NCBI GenBank assembly: GCA_948567375.1 | Contig: OX419761.1 | Location: 30,356,243-30,420,242 of the forward strand | Reading direction: 5' to 3' | Length of the DNA: 64,000 nucleotides | Source of the DNA: Lunularia cruciata | Lineage: Eukaryota > Streptophyta > Marchantiopsida > Lunulariales > Lunulariaceae | In this document: piece by piece, positions 56,571-64,000 of the stretch | Numbering within the stretch: the first letter of the stretch is position 1 | Layout of the letters: each line of letters starts with the position of its first letter | The notes under the pieces: model-generated | Told to the model about the DNA's origin: nothing | The model's input: only the letters and a program-made list of their open reading frames with translations | The model's database searches: none | Translations under genes and position numbers: made by a program

Positions 56571-56745
56571 GTCTTGAGCAGGCTTTGGATCACATTCTTG
56601 GCATGGAACTTGAACATTAGTTTTCTAGGTTTCATGACTTAGATCATCAAGAGTAAAATCTTGATGGCCCCAAGGAAGAAGGAAAGAGAGTAAATCCGGC
56701 TCAATGGACAAAGTCAAATTGGAGATTAGTACTTGGAAGAGAGGC
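56571..56745 (+). pseudogene. Fragment of GY2 LTR-encoded protein frame
   Basis: 175 bp matching F at about 39330-39510 (GTCTTGAGCAGGCTTTGGATC; then the WRLVLGR-coding part). Both ends abrupt. No LTR ends nearby. Confidence 0.75.
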
Positions 56746-57109
56746 GGTGTCGTGGGGATCATATGGTCTTGAGATTGCATTGGGCACCTGGCTGCCTGCG
56801 CTTAGGCTTTTGGATTGTTTTGTCCTTCTTGTACCGTCTATTATTAGTCCCGGCTCATTATTCTCAACCTCTTGTTTGGTCTATTATCCTTGGCTTTAGT
56901 ATGTTTTGGGTTTGGTGGGTTTTGCAGTTCTGGTCCAAACTGATATTCTAGAGAGAATGATCTGGTGGGGTTTTGTGGAGTTATCCACAAGTTATGCGAC
57001 CTGACTCAATCCCGGGCAATTAGTTAAATGTGCTGACCCATCTAAATAAGCTGGACTGAGTGTAAAAACACATTATTATTATTTTTCTCTACCGCTGTTT
57101 GCACATCAA
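56746..57109. other. Unassigned stretch ending in A/T microsatellite, possible non-LTR element tail
   Basis: No reading frame of note. It ends GTGTAAAAACACATTATTATTATTTTTC close to the solo LTR. Such a simple tail is seen at the 3' ends of some LINEs and SINEs, but I see no coding or promoter part to support that. Confidence 0.3.
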
Positions 57110-57792
57110 GTACTGTGAGCCGGCCTGTCTCTCACTCAGGATGAACCTCTGATGGCTATTATGGTAGCGCATCATGGACTAAGAAGGTAAGGAACCCGAA
57201 CTCCATCATACTCCTCCAAGGCTAACACTCCAAGACTCAAGACATTGGTCACTAGAGAACTCAATGAGAGAGATAGTTGCAAATGAAAGGATCATGAGTA
57301 CCTCCTCACCCCTTGTTTATATACTTGTGAAATAGTTACGTACCAAAGTTACTAATTACCGTAGTAACTCAAGTTACTAGACTAAAAGTCAAGTAAAGTC
57401 AAAAAGTAGAAAGGAATATCCATTCACATGGGCATATTCCCCTTATCTTGACCCAACCACTAAGTCAAGGATTCCTTCACATGGGCTATCCTTGGAATAA
57501 AGAAGAATCCAAAAGAAAAAGGTTTGCGGGCCCAAGAGTTCTCAACTCTTTCCTCAAAGCCAAACACCTAGGAATAATGCCAAGTCAACACACTAAAATC
57601 CAAAATAGTAGTGCTCATCTTTTCTACTTCCTCTAAAGTAAGGTCCACTCTATCTTAGCTATGACTAACTTTAGCTAACCATGACTAATATAGAACCATC
57701 CTTTATCTCTATAAATAATATCTCTTAAGTACTTGTAATACCAAGCTAAATATCACAATACCACACACATGCACAAATGGGTGTTACAGTAC
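57110..57792 (-). mobile_element. Solo GY1 LTR 6 with GTAC target duplication
   Basis: LTR 57114-57788 (675 bp), TGTGAGCCGG to GGTGTTACA. GTAC stands at 57110-57113 and 57789-57792, the same duplication as LTR 4. It shares private variants with LTR 4 (GGATCATGAG; ACTAGACTAAAAG). Confidence 0.92.
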
Positions 57793-60770
57793 ACACTCTC
57801 AATCACTAAAATCTCATTTCCATTTCAATTCCAAGTTTTGTAGTTTATAATCCTTTGAGCCATGACACACGGCTCCTAACCCAACAGTGACCAAACCAAG
57901 GCACACTGACCAGCCAAGCACATGAAGAAAGACAACAAATTGAGCAGGTCCTATTTCCTATTCCTTACAACTCGTCATCTCCTTGTTCTGCAGCATCTCC
58001 AATTTGTTGTTCTTTCCAAGTCTCCACTGCCCAGTAGGTCCTTCCTCGGGATTCTCCTTTCTCTTTGATATTCTGGTATGTTAGATCTTCCGAAACGCTC
58101 TGCACTGCTCTTGCCATAGGATTCTACGCCTGGTAGAAGCTCTTGACAAATCCCGTATCGAGTTTCTATGTCCACTCCTTGTATTATCTTGAGCTGAACA
58201 TGACTTCTCTCTTCTTTTGTTCCTATCCACCTTTCCTTTGTAAGCTAGTTTGGCCTTTCCTCTCTCCTCTTCGAGTAGGTTTTGGATGAACCTTCGACTA
58301 GTAACAGATTCTTTGTCCAACCAACCTTTCGAGATTTTCTGTCCTCCAAAACCCTTTGAGATTTTTCTATTCCTGCCAAGCCCTTAGGGACACCTCTGCC
58401 CTGCTAACCTTTCTGCTGATTTTTGTTCTTCCGAATACCTTCCCTGTTTTTCCCTTGCGATTTCTTCTCTTCTTCTCCTTTTGAGACTAATTGTCCTCTT
58501 CGAAGATCCTTCTCTTGGTTTCTGTTTTTGATCCTGGCTAAACCCTCTCCATGCTTCACAGTCCTTTGTATTGCCAATAGGAAGTTCTTCTCTTGAGCTT
58601 CTCACTTAACCCTGCTCTGTTAGTTTGTCAGCCAGATTCCCTTCCCCTGAACCCTGATCCTTCCTTTGTCATCAACCCTTACTGCCTTTTTCCAAATTCA
58701 AACCATTCTACGTTCTTGTTTCTCTAAGGAAAATCAACACCGTTCTCTAAAATCCCACACTGTTCTATCAATTGTCAGCCAACTTATCTTCACGTGAATC
58801 CTACTTCTCCCTTCAAATTTCAAATTTACTACTTCTTTGAGAACTCAAAATCTATTCTCTTCTGCCTTCTGCCAACCTCAAATCTTACTGCCTTCCCTGA
58901 AAGCCCCTTCGATCACTCCTATCTCTCCTTCATCTCCTTCCTTTCATTTCCCTATCCTTCTTTTGATTTCTGGTCTTGTCTTTCTTTTCTGCCAATTACC
59001 TCCTTTTGAGTCTCAAAACAAAATCCTGTTCTCTCTTCTTGCGATTTTTCAGAAAACCCCTGCCTTCTCTCGATTCTTTGTCTTTTCTTGCTTCCACAAT
59101 CTTTCACTTCTTTCTGTATTTTCTGTAATTATCCTCCTTCTTTTTTTTGACTCCACTTTACTTCACTCCTTCTTGTCTCCACAATCCTTCACTCCCTACT
59201 CTCTAAACCTTTTTGTTTATCCCCTTGTCATTCCAATTCCGTTTTTCCTTTCTGTATTTTGGATTCCTCAAATCCATAGTCACCTATCTCCCTTCAACCT
59301 CTCTTTTCCCTGTTTTCACTCTCTTAATCCTTTCCTTTCTGTCCTTCTTCTCCCGTCAATCCTTACTGCTCTCTGCCAAAATCCCAAAAATCTCTTCTCA
59401 TTTTCCCTTCACTCTAAAGAGCCTTCCTGACTCCTCCTACATGACCATTCCAAGTCCTTTCGATTCACTTCCTTCCTGCACACCTTTTGTCCTCTGCCAA
59501 AACTCAAAACCCTCTGTCTCCTTTTTCTCAAAAATTTCTGCAACTTTCTCTCTTGAAACTCCTCTCCTCATTCCCTGAAACTGTCCTGCCCAACCTTGTC
59601 AACTTCACTCTCTGAAACCTCTATTGTCCAGCCCTCATCTTCTCAAAATCCTACTCCTTTCTTCTCACGAAAATTTCTGCCTCTTCTCTCAAAAATCCTC
59701 TGCAAACTTCTCTCTCAAAATCCTCTAGAGTTTTTTGAAAACCCTCAGCCCTTCCTCACTTTCTTTTATGCTCCTTGTCAAGAACTCCTGCCCACTCTTC
59801 TCCTAAAACCTCCCTTGTCATGTCTTGAAACTTCCTGTCCAACCTTCCTCACTTTCCAAAACCCCTCAGCCTTTCCTCTCACGAATATTTCTGCCACTTC
59901 TCTCAAAAATCCTTTGCAAACTTCTCTCTCGATACTTCAATTCCCTTGTCTCCAAAGCCCTTTCTATCTTTCCCTGTCACCCCAACCCCTCTTCCGATTC
60001 TTGTGTCCTTCCAACTCTAACCCTCTGATCTCTCACTTCCTGTTTTCCCATAAAACCCTTTTCGATCCTCTGTCCTTCCAAAACCCTTCTAACTGTTCCT
60101 GTCACTCCCAAAAACCCCTTGACCTCCTTGTCTCCTTTGCTTTTCCTTTGTTGCCGCTACCCAACTCTGCCTTCTATTCTTTTCCCGTTCCCCTTTCTCT
60201 ACCCATGATCTTCCTGTTTTCCTTCCGTTTTCTGTCCCTCTTCCCTTTTGTTTTTCCCCTTCTTGATTCCTAAAACCTCTTTACGTTTAGGAGTCCCCTC
60301 TTCTTGCTGCTCTGTTCTTTTATTCTTTCCCCTTGCAGAAGTGCTCGATATCTCTCTATCATTCAACAAAGCCCTTCCAGATTTATCTATCTTCTCCTTT
60401 CCTTCCTTTCTCAAAATCTCTAGCTACCACTCCTTACCAAGCTCATCTGACATTCTTTTTTGAAAGCTCTCTGCTGTCCAGTCCTCATCTGTCCCGAATT
60501 TTCATACCCTGTCAGCATGTGCCCTCCCGCAAGACTTTCACTGAAAAAAAAAACCCTCTACTGTCCAGCCCTCCTCTTCTCAAAATCCTGCATCCACTCC
60601 TTACCACTCTCATCTGGCTTTTTCATGACGACATCCACCCCCCACCAATCCTATGCAGCCACCGGTCTGCACCAGCAAGTCCGGAGTGATCAATATCAGC
60701 TTCCTTTAGTGGCATCTTCCAAATCACCTCCAAAGTCAAAGTCATGATCTCTTTCCTCCTCGGCTCCCGA
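57793..60770. other. Long pyrimidine-rich tract with dispersed internal repeats
   Basis: About 3 kb very rich in C and T on the + strand (purine-rich on the coding strand of GY4). It contains repeats such as CTCTCAAAAATCCTCTGCAA near 59693 and CTCTCAAAAATCCTTTGCAA near 59905, and TGTCCAG followed by CTCATCTTCTCAAAATCCT at 59627, with relatives near 60476 and 60561. The two long open frames (58837-59430, 59596-60273) are low-complexity by-products. It may be the 3' untranslated region and LTR of GY4, or an unrelated simple-sequence region. LTR ends not found. Confidence 0.45.
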
Positions 60771-61195
60771 TCACCTCTTGAAAAGTTTAACCCTTTTCCC
60801 TGCATATGGCAGACGATGTTCAGTACCATCTAGCTCTCGCACATTGTAGGTGGCATTCCCATGGACTTTGGTAACAACAAATGGACCATGCCAACAGCGG
60901 GCAAACTTCTTGAGGGTCAACTGTTGTATGTCTAGGCTATTATCAGAAATCAGCACCTAGTCCCCTTCATTGATAGGTATTGGTCGCAGTCGGTGATTCT
61001 TGTCAAAGTATACTTTGTTCCTCAGCCGTGCTTCCTTCACCTTCTCGCGTGCCACTTGTATTCTCTGTGGTGTCAGGTTAAAGTGCTCAATCCTGCGTGT
61101 TATCAACTCCTCTGTAGACACATTATCCTCCCACTGAACAGTTCTCTAACTAATGATGTCCTCTTCCACATGCATAATAGGTAAGTGCCCTGATA
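60771..61195 (-). pseudogene. GY4 integrase C-terminal part
   Basis: 61195-60957 reads through one stop (LVSGHLPIMHVEEDIIS, then EARLRNKVYFDKNHRLRP), then 60956-60771 is open with LKKFARCWHGPFVVTKVHGN, the GPF module, ending GKRVKLFKR. No chromodomain visible. Confidence 0.78.
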
Positions 61196-61720
61196 CTAAC
61201 TCAGCAGGGGCATCCTAATTACCGAGCTGCAAGTTAACCTATCAGCCATAAGTGCTAAGGGCAGCAAATCAGGCCATCTGTATGTCTCACCTTGGCAAGC
61301 CTTCACCAAAGCATTCACTATTGGCGGATGACCTCGTTCACTCTTACCATTGGCTTCTGGATTGTAGGCAGTAGTTAGGCTCAACTTGATATTGAACTTA
61401 GCAAAGAAGTCAGCTGCTTCCCTTGCATCCAATTCACCTTGATCTGCCCTCATCCGGTAGAAGCATCCGTGCCTGGCAATGATATCCTCTAAGACAAACC
61501 AACACACCTGTTGGGTATGTGTAGACAACAATGCTCTTCCTTCCACATAATTAGACAGGTCTTCCCTAGCTAGTACTAGATATTTAGCTCCTCGGACTCC
61601 TAAAGGCATATGAACCAAGTCCAAAACCGACTGAAAATGGAGATTCAACGGATAAGTAGGCTTCAACCCATCTTTGTGCCTTACCTTGGAGTAGATCTGA
61701 CAGATTTCCAAGGTTTCCAC
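61196..61720 (-). CDS. GY4 integrase core
   Basis: 174 residues. Continues from the zinc-binding region (CQIYSKVRHKDGLKP). The DDE triad appears as Asp in LDLVHMPLG, Asp in MRADQGELDA, and Glu in YNPEANGKSERGH. Of the zinc-binding CxxC, the first Cys reads Leu (TLEICQ), so zinc binding is doubtful. Joined in frame to the upstream part by a stop near 61721-61732. Confidence 0.82.
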   Translation of the reverse strand: METLEICQIYSKVRHKDGLKPTYPLNLHFQSVLDLVHMPLGVRGAKYLVLAREDLSNYVEGRALLSTHTQQVCWFVLEDIIARHGCFYRMRADQGELDAREAADFFAKFNIKLSLTTAYNPEANGKSERGHPPIVNALVKACQGETYRWPDLLPLALMADRLTCSSVIRMPLLS

Positions 61721-61732
61721 ATACCGTCGTAC

Positions 61733-62257
61733 CTATGTATAAATACCTGGCCACCAATACAAACTCCGGATGCGCTCGTATGTACCCTGAACCCCACGGT
61801 GTCCGGCAGCATCCACGTTATGCAACTCTCGTAGCACTCTCTGCTTCGTCTCCTCATCTCCCAACACTCTCAATGGAACTCCAGAGCTGCCCTTGGGCCT
61901 TTGCCAGAGATACCCGTCCTTCAACAAGAATTTCCCCGATCTCCTTCTAATCTTCTCAAACTCCTCCCTTGTCCATTCAGAGTTCTTCTCTAGACAACTA
62001 AGATACTTTCCAATAGCCAGAAGATCATCCTTGTACAGTTCTTCTCTAAAGGGTAAGTTCAAGTCCAGCTCATGCACAACCACCATACAGTCATTTTTAG
62101 CTCCTTCATAACATGCTCTAGACAACATATCAGCTACAGGATTGTCCTTCCCAGCTATGTACCTTAGCTCTGGATTAAACATCCGAATGAATGCTATCCA
62201 ACGCAACATGGCAATGTCTAGAGTGTCACAGTTGGCAACCATTCCAAGCAGCGGCAA
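61733..62257 (-). CDS. GY4 RNase H end and integrase zinc-binding part
   Basis: 174 residues. Starts in RNase H (ETDCLPLLGMVANC upstream supplies the last Asp), then IAGKDNPVADMLSRA (end of RNase H), a linker, and the integrase N-terminus with the His pair in LHNVDAAGHRG and YWWPG. The apparent start codon is internal; this is part of one polyprotein. Confidence 0.8.
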   Translation of the reverse strand: MPLLGMVANCDTLDIAMLRWIAFIRMFNPELRYIAGKDNPVADMLSRACYEGAKNDCMVVVHELDLNLPFREELYKDDLLAIGKYLSCLEKNSEWTREEFEKIRRRSGKFLLKDGYLWQRPKGSSGVPLRVLGDEETKQRVLRELHNVDAAGHRGVQGTYERIRSLYWWPGIYT

Positions 62258-62482
62258 GCAATCTGTCTCTAGGATGACATAGGTCCCTATTAGGCAATTT
62301 CTATCCTATCTTAGTGCTATCTTGGCACCCCACAATTCCCGTTTGATCAGAGGGTACCTCCGTTGCCGTTCCGTGAAGATCCTTGCTCCAAACCTTGCTG
62401 CAAATCTGTTGCCGTTCTCGTCGTCTTGGCCCACATCCCAACCAGCAGCGTAGGGACTTGAGTCAACCGTAACTATAATTGG
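62258..62482 (-). pseudogene. GY4 RNase H N-terminal part
   Basis: Reads IIVTVDSSPYAAGWDVGQ (first Asp), ERQRRYPLIKRELWGAKIAL (Glu) and YVILETDCLPLLGM (Asp), with two in-frame stops (a TGA before the first block and a TAG after IALR). Links the RT and the integrase in one frame. Confidence 0.78.
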
Positions 62483-63949
62483 TCATCCACAGCGGTAGTC
62501 AAGCGGGTGGAGCATAGGTGGGTTCTGCAGCGCTTTCTTCAGTTTTGCCATAGCAACCAAATGTTCCAGTCTCCAAACAAACCTGATCCTTTTCCTCAAA
62601 AGTTGGTAGAGCGGCTCTACAACATGACCAAAGTGTGGAATCCATATATGGTAGAAAACGCATGCCCCTAAGAACCTTCTTACCTCCTGAACTGAGGAAC
62701 AGTCCTTGATCTTCCCTATTATGTCCACCTTTTCCGGATTTGGCTTCCTTCCATACGAGCCACATAGGTGTCCCACCACAAGGATTTCTCCAAGTCCAAA
62801 TGCCGACTTCTCTCCAGAGAGAGTCACCCCCGCTTCCATCAACCTTCTCAATATCGACTCCACATTTTGAATATGATCCATGACAAACCTCCTAATACCT
62901 CCATCCACCAAAGTTTCATCTTTCTTGCTCTCTGTGCAGCCCTTGACAGGTTTATCATCCAAGAATGGATGGGTCTTCTCAGGGATAAAAGACTGCAAAA
63001 TTCGATTCATAGCGCTTTGCATATGCACCACAAAGTTAGTAGCCCCCATTGGGAGAGTGCACATACGCATCAGCCCTAATGGTGTTCGCATCGTGGTTAT
63101 GTCCCGGCTCCCTTCAGCAAGCTGAAACTGATGATAACCTGAATACAAATCTCCTATAGAATAGATTGCCCTCCTTGCAACCTCCTCAGCAAACTCATCT
63201 ACAGCCGGTCCAACACCAGAATTCCGGATTGTTACCTTATTTGGCGGTTGCATATCCTGTATGAACCGCAACTTACCATTTTTCTTCCGGATGGTGAACC
63301 AGCAATTTGAGTATGGCGCTTCTGATGGTTCTAAAATCTTTGCCTGAACTTTCTCCTTCAATAGTTCTGTCAGCTGGGGCAGAAGTGCCTTTGGCATTGG
63401 TATTGGTCTCAGATCCCACGGTACATGCGGAACCGTGAAAATTATCATCGGTGTGATTTCCTGTGGGTTCACACACCCAATCTCCTTGATCTTGAAAGCA
63501 AAAGCCTTCCCGCACCTCCCAATCATTTCCTTAAATGCACGGTGCTCAACTTCTGTGAGCAATCCATCCCTTCCGACCGTAAGCTCATCCAAGGTCTCTT
63601 TAGTAAACGAATGACCAATATCCTTTTCCTGCCTCAATCTTGGTTCCTCTCTAGTCCTACGCATCAAATCAGAAGCATCCAATGGCAATGGGACAGCAAT
63701 AGGACGAACCTTTTTGTCCACTGTTTTGTACTTAGTGTCACATCTCACTTCATGAACCAACTTTGAAAGTGTTTCATGAAGCTCCCTTCCTATTTCAATC
63801 ACGGGTTTTCCTTTCTCCATTGCCCCGATCACCTTCTGGACTGCCCTACCTTCTCCCCAATCCTCCAAAAGTCCAATGATAGTCTCGCTATCATCCATTT
63901 CCCTTGCTGTTTTCAGAACTCTCTCTTTCCCTTTCATTCTCTTCTGCAA
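62483..63949 (-). CDS. GY4 reverse transcriptase
   Basis: 488 residues with no internal stop. Residues about 1-190: protease-to-RT linker (PIAVPLPLDASDLMRR). Then RT: CWFTIRKKNGKLRFIQDM, YSIGDLYSGYHQFQ, TMRTPLGLMRMCTLPMGATN, active-site FLDD (THPFLDDKPVKGC), and GEILVVGHLCGSYGRKP, ending at the connection (LKKALQNPPMLHPLDYRCG). FLDD replaces the usual YxDD but keeps both Asp. This is the most intact coding stretch in the window. The ATG at 63949 may not be the true start, since the frame may continue from gag/protease beyond the window. Confidence 0.85.
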   Translation of the reverse strand: MQKRMKGKERVLKTAREMDDSETIIGLLEDWGEGRAVQKVIGAMEKGKPVIEIGRELHETLSKLVHEVRCDTKYKTVDKKVRPIAVPLPLDASDLMRRTREEPRLRQEKDIGHSFTKETLDELTVGRDGLLTEVEHRAFKEMIGRCGKAFAFKIKEIGCVNPQEITPMIIFTVPHVPWDLRPIPMPKALLPQLTELLKEKVQAKILEPSEAPYSNCWFTIRKKNGKLRFIQDMQPPNKVTIRNSGVGPAVDEFAEEVARRAIYSIGDLYSGYHQFQLAEGSRDITTMRTPLGLMRMCTLPMGATNFVVHMQSAMNRILQSFIPEKTHPFLDDKPVKGCTESKKDETLVDGGIRRFVMDHIQNVESILRRLMEAGVTLSGEKSAFGLGEILVVGHLCGSYGRKPNPEKVDIIGKIKDCSSVQEVRRFLGACVFYHIWIPHFGHVVEPLYQLLRKRIRFVWRLEHLVAMAKLKKALQNPPMLHPLDYRCG

Positions 63950-64000
63950 AATTCTTGTGGTACTCCCTACATGTGCAAAGCAAACAGTTCTACCACTCTG

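Larger units (their letters stand above)
60771..64000 (-). mobile_element. GY4 Ty3/gypsy element, pol part (runs off right edge)
   Basis: A single pol frame with few lesions, from RT to the integrase C-terminal module. Gag and the 5' LTR are beyond the window. The RT wording (FIQDMQPPNKVTIRNSGVGP, YSIGDLYSGYHQFQ, LGACVFYHIWIPHFGH) differs from GY1-3 and from common plant gypsy clades, and recalls elements I know from fungi and some non-seed plants. Confidence 0.82.

Noticed and set aside
59596..60273. Open frame of 225 residues, and 58837-59430 of 197 residues, as genes
   Set aside because: Low-complexity Ser/Pro/Leu/Phe translation of a pyrimidine-rich tract; no motif and no conserved partner.

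Overview
The window looks like nuclear DNA from a large, repeat-rich plant genome. I see no host gene, tRNA, rRNA or CRISPR array. Almost everything can be read as LTR retrotransposons of the Ty3/gypsy type, stacked inside one another and at different stages of decay. The polymerase types and the primer-binding sites (plant tRNA-Glu-like and tRNA-Asp-like) point to a land plant. A gymnosperm or fern is my guess only. Element names (GY1 to GY4) and LTR letters are working labels made here.

Layout. 1-9322: a minus-strand GY1 element (825-8638) whose left LTR is also the LTR of a second GY1 copy running off the left edge (tandem array), followed after 5 bp by one more GY1 LTR (8644-9322). 9323-23195: a minus-strand GY2 element with left LTR 'A' (cut by the GY1 array), pol, gag, PBS and right LTR 'C' (20468-23195). 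A 3.8 kb solo LTR 'B' sits in its interior with a perfect 5-bp duplication. 23196-26075: old, unresolved element remnants. About 26076-43457: a plus-strand chromovirus-like GY3, broken by solo LTR 'D' and by a four-level nest (GY3 contains G, G contains E, E contains F). 43458-56570: a plus-strand GY1 element inserted into GY3, itself broken by a solo GY1 LTR (44351-45027) and by GY2-type LTR 'H', which contains a short non-autonomous element 'I'. 56571-57113: fragments. 57114-57788: another solo GY1 LTR. 57793-60770: long pyrimidine-rich tract. 60771-64000: minus-strand pol of GY4, a different gypsy lineage that resembles fungal-type elements.

Main result. The LTR of the GY2 family is itself protein-coding. 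Units B, D, E and F are about 3.78 kb each. They have TG...CA ends and 5-bp target duplications, and they match the two LTRs of GY2, where the PPT and PBS abut exactly these ends. Each has a TATA box 379-386 bp from the LTR start, then one long, now decayed reading frame of about 890 codons (a Trp/Phe-rich globular part, a basic/acidic linker and a long coiled coil), then a tail of about 690 bp. So the first reading frame on a GY2 transcript would lie inside the LTR, upstream of the PBS and gag. Shorter LTR variants (G, H, and those of I) keep only the C-terminal half of the frame or less.

The relative order of insertion can be read from the nesting and the target-site duplications: GY3 first; then D, G and the plus-strand GY1; then E, H and the solo GY1 LTR; then F and I last.
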